Below, in pieces: positions 36,301 through 44,002 of a stretch of DNA of 64,000 nucleotides. Under the pieces are notes generated by a model. The model worked only from the letters and a program-made list of their open reading frames with translations, was not told the DNA's origin and did no database searches. Position 1 is the stretch's first letter; the number at the start of each line of letters is the position of its first letter. Location of the stretch: NCBI RefSeq assembly GCF_030116705.1, contig NZ_JAOTIK010000001.1, forward strand, positions 682,001 through 746,000, given 5' to 3'. Origin of the DNA: Streptomyces sp. ML-6 (GTDB lineage Bacteria > Actinomycetota > Actinomycetes > Streptomycetales > Streptomycetaceae). The translations under genes were made by a program, and so were the position numbers.

Positions 36301-37988
36301 CGGGGCGCGGGGCGCCGGTCCGGCGCCCCGCGGGTCCCCCGCCGTCCGCCGGGGTCCCGGCTCCCCCGACTTCTCCGGCTCCCTCAACCCCTCCGGCACG
36401 TCCGGCACCCCCAACACGTCCGACACCTTCGGTTCGTCCGGCCGGGGCGGAACAGGTGCTGCGGGTGGACGTGGCCGAGATGCCCTACCTGCTGGACCAC
36501 TGCTTCTTCCGGCAGCGTCCCGGCTGGCCCGACGAGGGGGACCGCTGGCCCGTGGTGCCCGCCACCACGGTCATCACCCACCTCATGGAGTTCGCCGAAC
36601 GGGCCCGCCCCGGGACGCGCGCGGTCGCCGTCCACGACGTGCGGCTGCTGAAGTGGATCGCCGCGATCCCGTCGGTGCGGGTGCCGGTGGAGGTGCGGGA
36701 CGTGGCGCCGGACCGGGTCGAGGTGGCCCTGAGCGCCTACTCCCGGGCGGTCGTCGAGCTGGCCCCGCAGTACACCGCCGCCCCGGCCGTGTGGCCCACC
36801 GACCCGGCCGCGGAGCGGCGGCCCGAGCTGCGCGCGGAACAGCTGTACACGGACCGGTGGATGTTCCACGGCCCCCGCTTCCAGGGGGTGAGCGAACTGA
36901 CGGCCGAGGCCGACCACTACGTACGGGGGGTGCTGACCACTCCCGAGGCCCCCGGCGCGCTGCTGGACAACGTGGGTCAGCTGCTCGGCTACTGGATCAT
37001 GTCGAAGCTCGACGAGCGCACCACGGTCTTCCCCGTGGCCATGGAACGGATCCGTTTCTTCGGCCCCCATCCCGCCCCCGGCACCCGGCTGACCTGCGCC
37101 ATCCGCATCACCGATGTGACCGGATCGACGCTGACCGCCGACATGCAGCTCAGTCACGAGGGCCGGGTGTGGGCCGAGTTCACCGGCTGGCAGGACCGGC
37201 GTTTCGACAACGACGCGACGATGCGCGCGGTCGACCGCTTCCCCGGCCGCAACACCCTCTCCGAGCCGCGCCCCGGCGGCTGGCTGTCGGTCCACGAGCG
37301 CTGGCCCGACCTGGCCACCCGCGAGCTGGTGATGCGCAACATGCTGGGCGGCGCGGAACGCGAGGTGTACGACGGGCTGAAGCCCATGGTCCGCCGCCGC
37401 TGGCTGCTCGGCCGGATCGCCGCCAAGGACGCGGTGCGCACCCTGTTGTGGCAGGAGGGCCGCGGCGACATCTATCCGGCGGAGCTGGCCGTGCACAACG
37501 CCGCGTCCGGCCGGCCACTGGTCCGCGGGGTGTACGGGTGCGAGCTGGGCGAGGGCCTGGTCGTGTCGCTCGCGCACTGCGGGGACATCGGTGTGGCCGT
37601 CGCCCGCCGGGGGCCCTGCGGGATCGACGTCGAGGAGGTCGTCGACCGCCCGCGGGGCACCGTGACGGCCTCCTGCGATCCAGCGGAACTGGCCCTTCTC
37701 GACGGGCTGGTGGCGGCGGACGGGGAGGGCGGGGCGGTCTGGTTCACCCGGTTCTGGACGGCCAAGGAAGCGGTCTCCAAGCGGCTCGGGACCGGGCTGC
37801 GGGGCCGACCCGCCGACTTCCGGGTGGTGTCCGCGACCTCCGAACGGCTGGAGGTCGTGGCCGAGGGCGTGACCTACGAGGTGAAGAGCACCGAAATGAC
37901 CGGCGGTGCACGGGAGCCGGACGGGCGGCGGTACGTCGTCGCCTGGACGGCGGACGACAAAACGACAGGAATCCAGGATGAGCACTGA
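33363..37988 (+). CDS. Iterative type I synthase subunit B: KS, AT, DH and fused phosphopantetheinyl transferase
   Basis: The protein has 1541 residues and starts at GTG 33363, overlapping the previous stop. The KS (about 8-475) is complete, with C217 (DAACASSL) and both catalytic histidines (EAHGTAT, IGHTMPA). The AT (about 573-870) keeps S643 (GHSVGE) and FHTPLL, but has FPGLEAEF instead of FPGQGSQ and Phe where malonyl-type ATs have Arg, so another acyl group may be used. A Gly/Ala/Leu and Pro linker follows (about 900-1030). The double-hotdog DH (about 1031-1320) has H1046 (LLDHCFF) and D1202 (LLDNVGQ). The C-terminal Sfp-type transferase (about 1345-1535) has GIDVEEV (D1422, E1424) and FWTAKEAVSK (E1469, K1473) and should activate the ACPs. 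The layout combines PUFA-synthase and enediyne-synthase features. Confidence 0.92.
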   Translation: MTGVGARTPVAIVGMDAFFPGATDLDAYWRNIVGGVDAITQVPDDGWDAGFYAPGATGGDRRSDRIYCRRGGFVDRTAEFDVARFGIMPSSVAGTEPDQLIALEVAHRSLQDAGGTDVLPSARERAGIVLGRGGYLTPGLVRLDQRVRTAHQLVRTLGELAPQLGADQLERVRAAFTEQLGPEQPESAIGLVPNLVASRVANRLDLRGPAYTVDAACASSLIAVDHAVRELVSGRCDLMLAGGVHHCHDITLWSVFNQLGALSPSERIRPFHQGADGVLIGEGTGVVVLKRLADAERDGDRIYAVVTGTGVAGDGRSASLLAPDPGGQVRAVRQAWQAAGLDPRAAGSIGLLEAHGTATPAGDKAELATLAEVFGPSGEGERAVIGSVKSMIGHTMPAAGIAGLIKAALAVHHGVLPPTLHCEDPHPALADTRFAPLAKARPWQDPAGGAPRRAGVNAFGFGGINAHVVLEQPATAAPRTAGRVTVSEPERVLRLAADTVDELAGLLAADDASVLAAGRDERAPGGGPVRLGIVDPTGRRLKLARRAVAKGVPWRGRTDVWFTPRPVLGAGGRTVFVFPGLEAEFTPRVEELAARFGLSWTFGSDARVGDVGRHGTAVFQLGRLLDTALRRVGVVPDAVAGHSVGEWTAMACGGIHAADEVDAFLSAFDPDALRVPGVAFGVLGMSAQRVLEELGDREDVVLSHDNAPQQSMICGPEEAVAELVHRFRSQGVICQVLPFRSGFHTPLLAPYLGPIRAAAERYSLHPQTTPVWSATTAAPFPAEADAVRELFVRHLLEPVRFRQTVLALHEAGFRAFVQLGAGQLGSLIDDTLAGRDRLVVSAHSTSHDSLAQLRRVVTALWTEGAAPDVTPLLAPGTAGAGAPVAVRAARPGRPGVRLDLGGALVSLPAREHGLLARTSGAGLGAGLGAGLGAGVAAPVPGTPGDPLSAELSALLDDTASVARELIGARALARRAPAARPGRGAPVRRPAGPPPSAGVPAPPTSPAPSTPPARPAPPTRPTPSVRPAGAEQVLRVDVAEMPYLLDHCFFRQRPGWPDEGDRWPVVPATTVITHLMEFAERARPGTRAVAVHDVRLLKWIAAIPSVRVPVEVRDVAPDRVEVALSAYSRAVVELAPQYTAAPAVWPTDPAAERRPELRAEQLYTDRWMFHGPRFQGVSELTAEADHYVRGVLTTPEAPGALLDNVGQLLGYWIMSKLDERTTVFPVAMERIRFFGPHPAPGTRLTCAIRITDVTGSTLTADMQLSHEGRVWAEFTGWQDRRFDNDATMRAVDRFPGRNTLSEPRPGGWLSVHERWPDLATRELVMRNMLGGAEREVYDGLKPMVRRRWLLGRIAAKDAVRTLLWQEGRGDIYPAELAVHNAASGRPLVRGVYGCELGEGLVVSLAHCGDIGVAVARRGPCGIDVEEVVDRPRGTVTASCDPAELALLDGLVAADGEGGAVWFTRFWTAKEAVSKRLGTGLRGRPADFRVVSATSERLEVVAEGVTYEVKSTEMTGGAREPDGRRYVVAWTADDKTTGIQDEH

Positions 37989-38316
37989 AGCAATCGGGCG
38001 GCCCTCCACGACGGCCACCCTTCCGGGGGACGAACTGTGGGAGAGGACCCTCGCCGACATCGCGGGCATGCTCCGCGACCTGCTGGCCGAGGAGGGATTG
38101 GACGACGTCGAGATCGACCGGGAGACCACGTTCCACGACGACCTCGAACTGGAGAGCATCGACCTGGTCACGCTCGCCGGTTCGCTGCGCGAGCACTACG
38201 GCGAGAAGGTCAACGTGGCCCTGTTCGTCGCCGATCTGGAACTCGACGAGATCATCGCCCTGACAGTGGGGCAGCTCGTCGACTACGTGACGGAATCGCT
38301 TCGGGCCGCTTCATGA
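37978..38316 (+). CDS. Stand-alone acyl carrier protein
   Basis: This is a 112-residue protein that overlaps the end of the previous gene by 11 bases and has AGGA upstream of its ATG. Helix II carries the phosphopantetheine serine S60 in DDLELESIDLV, with acidic partners typical of discrete carrier proteins. An N-terminal extension of about 25 residues precedes the four-helix core. Acting with the synthases, it could receive the finished chain, act as a loading or transfer carrier, or deliver the chain to the hydrolase. Its stop codon falls in the first unit of a tandem repeat array. Confidence 0.92.
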   Translation: MSTEAIGRPSTTATLPGDELWERTLADIAGMLRDLLAEEGLDDVEIDRETTFHDDLELESIDLVTLAGSLREHYGEKVNVALFVADLELDEIIALTVGQLVDYVTESLRAAS

Positions 38317-38458
38317 ACCGGGACACTCCCTGAGCCGGTCCGGTTCATGAGCCGGGGTACTTCATGCGCCGGCCCGCTCCATGAACCGGTCCGCTCCATG
38401 AACCGGTCCGCTCCGTGACCAGTCCGCTCTGTGAACCGGTCCGCTCCGTAAGCCGGGG
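38312..38458. repeat. Tandem array of a 17-base unit
   Basis: About nine units, mostly 16-18 bases, related to CATGAACCGGTCCGCTC run from the ACP stop codon toward the hydrolase gene. The middle copies are identical, and the outer ones have drifted (CATGAGCCGGGGTACTT, CGTGACCAGTCCGCTC). There are no unique spacers, so it is not a CRISPR array. It lies in the 249-base gap within the putative operon and could form RNA structure or result from slippage. Confidence 0.85.
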
Positions 38459-38565
38459 CGCCTCCCCCTCCGTGTGATCGCCCCGTCAAGCACCCGTTCG
38501 GCCGTCCCCGCGGCAGGCGCACCTCCCGGGTGCCCGCCGCCACCCACGAAAGGGCCCGACCCCCC

Positions 38566-39375
38566 ATGTCCAAGATCCGTACCGGCGAGATCGTCACCCA
38601 TGTGCAGCGCTTACCGGCCACGGCCGCGCCCGCCCACGGCGGTGAGCCCCAGGTCGTCGTCTTCGTGCACGGGCTGCTGACCGACAGCCTCGCCAGTTAC
38701 TACTTCACGCTCGGCCCCGCCTTCGCCGCCGCCGGGCACGACGTCGTCATGTACGACCTGCGCGGCCACGGGCGCAGCGACCGGCCGCGCACCGGCTACC
38801 GGCTGGAGGCGTTCGTCGACGACCTGGCGGCGCTGCTGGACGGCCTGGAGATCACCGGCCGGGTGCACCTGGTCGGCAATTCCTTCGGCGGGACGGTGGC
38901 CGCCGGTTTCGCCGCCTGGTACCCGGACCGGGTGGCCACGATCACGATGATCGAGTCCGAGCCGCCGGTCGCCCTGTGGAACGAGCACATGGCGGCGGGG
39001 CTCGCGGACGCCAGGACGCACCTGGTGCTGGAGGAGTCCCTCAGCTGGATCGCCGCCCACCACGGCGCGCACACCGCCCGGTTGTCCCGCAACGCCGGCC
39101 GGATCCTGCGGACGACGACGCTCGCCGAGGACGTGCCGCTGAGCCGGACCATCGACGACGACCTGTCCGCGCTGACCTGCCCGCTGCTCGCCGTCTTCGG
39201 CGACGAGTCGGGGCTCAGCGCCCAGGCGCCGGACCTGGAGAAGCGGGTGGCCGGCTGCCGCACGGTGATCCTGCCGGAGCAGGGCCATTCGGTCCTGGTC
39301 GAACAGCCCGCCGTCACCCGCGATCTCGTCCTGGAATGGATCGCCGAGCACACCCCGGCGGGAGCGTTGCGGTGA
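38566..39375 (+). CDS. Alpha/beta hydrolase of the synthase cluster
   Basis: This is a 269-residue cytosolic hydrolase. The oxyanion strand FVHGLLTDSL is followed by the nucleophile elbow GNSFGG with S106. The acid is D213 (FGDESG) and the base H241 (EQGHSV), a complete triad. MYDLRGHGRSDRP is a typical loop motif. Position and family suggest that it releases the chain from a carrier protein as a type II thioesterase or off-loading hydrolase, or modifies the lipid. Its stop overlaps the glycosyltransferase start by GTGA, which couples translation. GAAAGG is upstream of the ATG. Confidence 0.88.
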   Translation: MSKIRTGEIVTHVQRLPATAAPAHGGEPQVVVFVHGLLTDSLASYYFTLGPAFAAAGHDVVMYDLRGHGRSDRPRTGYRLEAFVDDLAALLDGLEITGRVHLVGNSFGGTVAAGFAAWYPDRVATITMIESEPPVALWNEHMAAGLADARTHLVLEESLSWIAAHHGAHTARLSRNAGRILRTTTLAEDVPLSRTIDDDLSALTCPLLAVFGDESGLSAQAPDLEKRVAGCRTVILPEQGHSVLVEQPAVTRDLVLEWIAEHTPAGALR

Positions 39376-40550
39376 CGCGTTTCCTGCTGGTCGTACCGCC
39401 GCTGGTCGGTCACACCAACCCGCTGGTCGGGGTTGCCGACGAGCTGGCCGGGCGCGGGCACGACGTCGCCTGGTGCGGGAACGCCGAGCAGCTCGGACGA
39501 CTCGTGGGCGGGGGCGCCCGGATCTACGACTGCCCGATGCCGCGCGACGAGCACATGGTCCGGCCCCCGGGGCTGACCGGCCCGGCCGCGTTCCGGTTCC
39601 TGTGGGAGAACTTCTTCGTCCCCCTGGCCGACGCCATGGCCCCAGGGGTGGACGCCGCCGTCGAGGACTTCCGGCCCGACCTCGTCCTCACCGACCAGCA
39701 CACGCTGGCCGGCTCGCTCACCGCGGAGCGGCGGGGCGTCGTGCACGTCACCTCGGCCAGCACCTCGGCCGAACTCGTCGATCCGCTCGCCGCGTTCCCG
39801 AAGATCGGTGCGTGGCTGCGGGAGCTGATGAACGGGCTGCGCCACCGCATCGGGGATCCCCGCGCCGAGGGCGACCCGCGGTTCTCCCCGTACGGGGTGG
39901 TGGCCTTCACCGGGCGCGAGCTGATCGGTGACGCGCCGCTGCCGCACGACCGGGTCCGGCTGGTCGGCCCGGTCATCGCGCCGCGCCCCGGCGACGGCGG
40001 CTTCCCCTGGGAGGCGCTGGACGGGGACCGCGAACTGGTGCTGGTCTCGCTGGGCACCGCCAACACCGACGCCGGGGGCCGTTTCCTGAGGGAAGCGGTC
40101 ACCGCCCTGGACTCGCTCCGCGACCGGGTCCAGGGCGTGGTCGTCGACCCCGGGGGCCTGCTGGAGGATGTCCCGGACGGCATCCTCGTACGGGAGTACG
40201 TGCCGCAGCTCGACCTGCTGGCGCGGGCCTCCGCGGTGGTGTCGCACGGCGGGCACAACACCGTCTGCGAGTCGCTGTGGCACGGGCTGCCGCTGGTCCT
40301 GGCACCGATCCGGGACGATCAGCCGATCGTCACCGAGCAGGTCGTCACGGCGGGCGCCGGCGTCCGGGTCCGTTTCGGGCGGGTCGACGCGGCCCGGCTG
40401 CGGACGGCGCTGGAGACCGTGCTGGACGACACCGGGGGGCACCGCACCGCGGCCCGCGCCATCGGCCGCTCCCTGCGGGCGGCCGGCGGCCGGCGGGCCG
40501 CGGCCGACCTCGTGGAACACGTCGCGGCCGGCACACCCGTACACGGTTAG
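39372..40550 (+). CDS. Macrolide-type glycosyltransferase (GT1, GT-B fold)
   Basis: The product is 392 residues and starts at GTG 39372, overlapping the hydrolase stop. The N-terminal domain begins LLVVPPLVGHTNPLVGVADELAGRGHDV, and the C-terminal nucleotide-sugar-binding segment is VSHGGHNTVCESLWHGLPLVLAPIRDDQP, where the HGG and E-S-x-x-G-P elements bind the donor. Such enzymes transfer sugars to hydroxyl or carboxyl groups of lipids, macrolides and polyketides in the cytosol. By context, the acceptor is the chain made by the synthases. No sugar-nucleotide biosynthesis genes are in the cluster, so a common donor such as UDP-glucose is likely (inference). Confidence 0.92.
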   Translation: MTRFLLVVPPLVGHTNPLVGVADELAGRGHDVAWCGNAEQLGRLVGGGARIYDCPMPRDEHMVRPPGLTGPAAFRFLWENFFVPLADAMAPGVDAAVEDFRPDLVLTDQHTLAGSLTAERRGVVHVTSASTSAELVDPLAAFPKIGAWLRELMNGLRHRIGDPRAEGDPRFSPYGVVAFTGRELIGDAPLPHDRVRLVGPVIAPRPGDGGFPWEALDGDRELVLVSLGTANTDAGGRFLREAVTALDSLRDRVQGVVVDPGGLLEDVPDGILVREYVPQLDLLARASAVVSHGGHNTVCESLWHGLPLVLAPIRDDQPIVTEQVVTAGAGVRVRFGRVDAARLRTALETVLDDTGGHRTAARAIGRSLRAAGGRRAAADLVEHVAAGTPVHG

Positions 40551-40829
40551 GACCTTTCGGCCGGTCCGGGTCGTTCCGGGTCGGGTCGGACAGGATCGGG
40601 CCCGGCCGGGAAGTGCCGTCCGGTGCGTACGCTCACGGGGCACGGGGCCGCCCCGTACCGGACAACGGCCGCGCGGCACGGTCCGGGCCGGTCCGCGCCG
40701 CGCGGAACACGGGACCGGCCGCGTCCCGCGCCCCGAAAGCACACCCGCACCGCCCCGAACACGCACGAACCGCACGGAGCACCACCGGGCCGACGGCCCG
40801 CCCCGCTCTCCTTCCTCGATGGGTTTCCC

Positions 40830-42725
40830 ATGACACACCCCGTACGGGACGAGGTTCCCGCCACCGCCCCGGCACCGCCCGGCACGGCACCGCCCGGCAC
40901 GGTTCCCGCGGCGTCGCCGCTGCGGATCCTGCTGCGCTACGCCCGTCCGCACCGCGCGGTGCTCGGCGCCACCCTCCTGATGGTGCTCGCCGCCAGCGCC
41001 TCGGGGCTCGTCCAGCCCCTGGTCGCCCAGCACGTCCTGGACGGGCTGGGCGAGAGGCGCGGCGTCCTGGGCCCGGTGGCGCTGCTCGCCGCGCTGGTCG
41101 TCCTCGGCGCCGCGCTCACCGGACTCCAGTCCTGGTGGCAGCAGCGCACCTCCGAACGCGTGGTCCGGCAGATCCGCACCGAACTGGTGCACCGTCTGAT
41201 CCGGTTGCGGGTACCCGAGTTGGAGCACCGCTCGCCGGGCGACCTGATCGCGCGCGTCACCTCCGACAGCGTCCTGGTGCAGAACGCCGCCACCGAGGGC
41301 ATGGTGATGGTCGCCAACGGCGTCCTGAGCATCCTCGGCGCCATCGTCCTGATGGGTGTGGTGCATCCGGGTCTGCTGGGGGTGACCGCCGCCGTCATGG
41401 TGGCCGTGGCCGTGGTGATGGGGCTGATCCTGCCGCACATCCGGAAGGCGGTGGCGCGGGCCCAGGAGTCGGTCGGGGCGATCGGGGCGACCCTCGACCG
41501 CACGCTGGGCGCGTACCGCACCGTCAAGGCCAACGGCGCCGAGGGCCGTGAGACCCTGCGCGCCGAGGCCGCCGTCGAGGAGGCCTACCGCGCCGGGCTG
41601 ACCGGGGCCCGTTACGTGGCCTGGGTGAAGGTGCTGTCCGGGGTGTCCATCCAGGCGGCGTTCCTCGCCGTGCTCGGGGTCGGAGGCGCCCTGGTGGCTT
41701 CCGGCGGCCTCGCGGTCTCCGCCCTGATCGCCTTCCTGCTGTACGTGTTCTACCTGGCCAGTCCGATCGGCTCGCTGGTCGCGGGGCTCAGCACGCTCCA
41801 GCAGGGGCTGGGCGCGATCGGCCGCATCGAGCAGGTGCGCCACATGCCCGCCGAGGACGACGTGGACGTGCCGCCCGCCGGCGCGCCCGCGGAGGGCGGC
41901 GCTCCCCCGGTGGAGTTCGACGACGTCCGGTTCTCCTACCCGGGCCGCGAGCCCGCCCTGCGGGGCATCTCCTGCACGGTGCCCGGCGGCACCCGGACCG
42001 CGCTGGTGGGTCTGTCGGGGGCGGGCAAGACCACCCTGTTCGCGTTGCTCCAGCGCTTCCACGAACTCGATTCCGGCGCCATCCGGATCGACGGCGTGGA
42101 CATCGCGACGCTGCCGCGCGCCGAGGTGCGCCGCCGCATCGCGTACGTGGAGCAGGAGTCGCCCGTGATGGCCGGCACCGTGGAGGACAACCTGCGGTAC
42201 GCGGCGCAGGACGTGACCGCCGAGGACATCGCCGAGGTGCTGCGGCTGACTCGACTCGACTCGCTGATCGCCCGGCTGCCCGAGGGACTGCGCACCGAGG
42301 TCGGCAACCGCGGCGTCACACTGTCCGGCGGGGAACGCCAGCGCCTGGCCATCGCGCGCGCCCTGCTGCGCCGCCCGGAGGTGCTGCTGCTCGACGAGGC
42401 CACGGCACAGCTCGACGCGAACAACGAGCGGGCCCTGCGGGACGCCGTCGACCAGGCCGCGCGGCGCTGCACGGTGATCCTGATCGCGCACCGGCTCTCC
42501 ACGGTCACGGAGGCGGACCAGATCGTGGTCCTCGAACACGGGCTGGTGCGGGCCTGCGGCAGCCACCCGGAGCTGGTCGCCTCCGACGGTCTGTACCGCG
42601 AGCTGGCGGCCAGTCAGATGCTGGTGCCGGAGGTGGAGGACCCGTCGTCCCTGGCGGATACGAACGCCGACGGCCCCGGCGGGCACTTGCCCGCGGGAGC
42701 GGAACGGAGCGGCCCCACCGGCTGA
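40830..42725 (+). CDS. ABC exporter, fused TMD-NBD (ABCB/MsbA-like)
   Basis: This is a 631-residue half-transporter with an N-terminal membrane domain of six predicted helices (about 35-320). The C-terminal ATPase has Walker A VGLSGAGKTT (from about 393), the Q-loop VEQESP, the signature LSGGERQRLAIARALL, Walker B VLLLDEAT and the H-loop IAHRLS. A homodimer would be expected. The group includes MsbA and many lipid and glycolipid flippases or exporters, so exporting the cluster's glycosylated product is the simplest role. The start ATG 40830 is chosen because the N-terminus then begins MTHPVRDEVP; its ribosome-binding site is weak. A spacer of 279 bases separates it from the glycosyltransferase, so it may have its own promoter. 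Confidence 0.92.
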   Translation: MTHPVRDEVPATAPAPPGTAPPGTVPAASPLRILLRYARPHRAVLGATLLMVLAASASGLVQPLVAQHVLDGLGERRGVLGPVALLAALVVLGAALTGLQSWWQQRTSERVVRQIRTELVHRLIRLRVPELEHRSPGDLIARVTSDSVLVQNAATEGMVMVANGVLSILGAIVLMGVVHPGLLGVTAAVMVAVAVVMGLILPHIRKAVARAQESVGAIGATLDRTLGAYRTVKANGAEGRETLRAEAAVEEAYRAGLTGARYVAWVKVLSGVSIQAAFLAVLGVGGALVASGGLAVSALIAFLLYVFYLASPIGSLVAGLSTLQQGLGAIGRIEQVRHMPAEDDVDVPPAGAPAEGGAPPVEFDDVRFSYPGREPALRGISCTVPGGTRTALVGLSGAGKTTLFALLQRFHELDSGAIRIDGVDIATLPRAEVRRRIAYVEQESPVMAGTVEDNLRYAAQDVTAEDIAEVLRLTRLDSLIARLPEGLRTEVGNRGVTLSGGERQRLAIARALLRRPEVLLLDEATAQLDANNERALRDAVDQAARRCTVILIAHRLSTVTEADQIVVLEHGLVRACGSHPELVASDGLYRELAASQMLVPEVEDPSSLADTNADGPGGHLPAGAERSGPTG

Positions 42726-42766
42726 ACAATCATTTCCGGGGCGTCGTTCCCCACGTTTCCCGGGCC

Positions 42767-42808
42767 GGGACGAGGGCGCCCGACTTTCCGGCCGAACGCC
42801 CTCGTCCC
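42767..42808 (+). terminator. Terminator of the synthase/exporter gene set
   Basis: GGGACGAGGGCG (42767-42778) pairs with CGCCCTCGTCCC (42797-42808), a perfect 12-bp stem with an 18-base loop, about 40 bases after the exporter stop. Two GGAATTCC palindromes lie further on (42833-42840, 42861-42868) between this gene and the convergent SGNH gene. Confidence 0.75.
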
Positions 42809-42915
42809 CACCTTTCCCCGACAGAGGTTCCAGGAATTCCTTTCCCTTTTTCGCGGGTGCGGAATTCCCCATGCCTTTTCGGGACCTCCGTCCGGGACAA
42901 TTACTGCCGGCCGGT

Positions 42916-43716
42916 TCAGCCGGTAATGCTGTTGAGCTGGGCGAGATATCCGTCGCGGTGACCGGCCGCATTCGGGTGGTAGGACTCGTTGAGCTTGCTC
43001 CACTCCAGGCTCGTGACCCATTCCGAGCCGCCCGAGCAGAGGGTGTGGGGGTCGAACGCGGCCCGCGGGTCGAGGTAGGTGAGTCCGGCGGCGGAGGCGG
43101 CCGCCGACTGCACCCCGGCCAGGGTGTCGGCCGCCGAGTTGAGCGCCGCGCGCTCCTTGTCGCTCAGCCCGAAGATGCCGCAGTTGCCACCGATGGTGTA
43201 GAGGCGCGGGTAGCCCACGGCGACGACCCGGGCCTGGGGGGCGCGGGCCCGGATCGCGGAGTAGACCTGCTGGAGCCGGCCCGGAAGATACCCGGTCGCG
43301 GCGGCCTTGGCGGCCTCGACGCCCTCGATGCAGTCCTTGTCGTCGATGGTGAGGATGCAGTTCTTCAGCACCTCGACGAAGCCGACGTCGTTGCCGCCGA
43401 TCTGGACGGTCACCAGGGTGGTGTCCGCCGTCACCCGGGGCACCTGGTTGGCCAGCAGCTCCGTGGTGGTGTCACCGGAGCAGGCCGCCTCGACGAAGGA
43501 GTAGCTCGGGTGCTGGGCCGCCCACAGCCGGGTGTACGAGAGCGGCCCCCTGCGGCACGCGTCGTCGGGGTTGTCGTACGTCCGCGTGCCGACGCCCACG
43601 GTGTAGGAGTCGCCGAGCGCCACGTACTTGCCGCCCGCGGCATGTGCCGGGGTGGCTAATGTCAGGCCGAGCAATAAGGCCGAAGCCATACCGAGAAAGA
43701 TCTTCAAGGTTCTCAT
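42916..43716 (-). CDS. Secreted SGNH/GDSL hydrolase (lipase/esterase)
   Basis: This is a 266-residue precursor. The signal peptide MRTLKIFLGMASALLLGLTL...AHA is probably cleaved after Ala26. The SGNH blocks are clear: GDSYTVG (S37), a G in block II (SGDTTTELLANQ), N in block III (IGGNDVGF), and H in SYHPNAAGH. Six or so cysteines suggest disulfides in the exported enzyme, as in streptomycete lipases of this family. Substrates are likely lipid or acyl esters. It is opposite in direction to the synthase cluster and shares no operon with it, but an exported esterase next to a lipid/glycolipid cluster may be relevant. GAGAGGA precedes the ATG. Confidence 0.92.
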   Translation of the reverse strand: MRTLKIFLGMASALLLGLTLATPAHAAGGKYVALGDSYTVGVGTRTYDNPDDACRRGPLSYTRLWAAQHPSYSFVEAACSGDTTTELLANQVPRVTADTTLVTVQIGGNDVGFVEVLKNCILTIDDKDCIEGVEAAKAAATGYLPGRLQQVYSAIRARAPQARVVAVGYPRLYTIGGNCGIFGLSDKERAALNSAADTLAGVQSAAASAAGLTYLDPRAAFDPHTLCSGGSEWVTSLEWSKLNESYHPNAAGHRDGYLAQLNSITG

Positions 43717-44002
43717 GGAGTCCTCTCCGATGAACGAAATTACCGACCCCAATGAAATACCATTGATGAATGCGGCGGAACACCCGCTGCTCGAAAAAAT
43801 TCGAAACTCCCGATGACGTCCGCCCAAAAAGCGCCGACCGCCGGAAGAAACAGATGAAAGCGGACCAAGTGGGGTCAGGAGATACGGAGACGACCGCCGC
43901 CCAGAAATACGCCACATAGGAAAAACGGCGCGAGGAACACCGCACCGGGAGATACCGCGTACGAGGAAAGCCCGGCGCCGGGGCGACCTTCGGCACGGGC
44001 CG
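43717..44002. other. AT-richer upstream region of the SGNH gene
   Basis: The region includes stretches such as TCGAAAAAATTCGAAA (around 43790) and is less GC-rich than its surroundings. It should contain the promoter for the SGNH gene, but I could not pick a good -35/-10 pair. A 28-codon plus-strand open frame at 43731 has no ribosome-binding site and is listed as rejected. Confidence 0.4.

Noticed and set aside
26491..37988. Enediyne biosynthesis cluster
   Set aside because: The PPTase-terminated synthase resembles PKSE, but none of the enediyne cassette genes, self-resistance protein or tailoring genes are near, and the DSIKR carrier motif is PUFA-like.
26491..37988. Standard EPA/DHA synthase
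   Set aside because: There is only one ACP in the large protein rather than a tandem series, no separate PfaD, and only one DH region instead of the usual pair.
38312..38458. CRISPR array
   Set aside because: The units follow one another directly, with no unique spacers, and no cas genes are in the window.
43731..43816. 28-codon plus-strand gene (MNEITDPNEIPL...)
   Set aside because: It has no Shine-Dalgarno sequence and lies in the minus-strand promoter/leader region of the SGNH gene.
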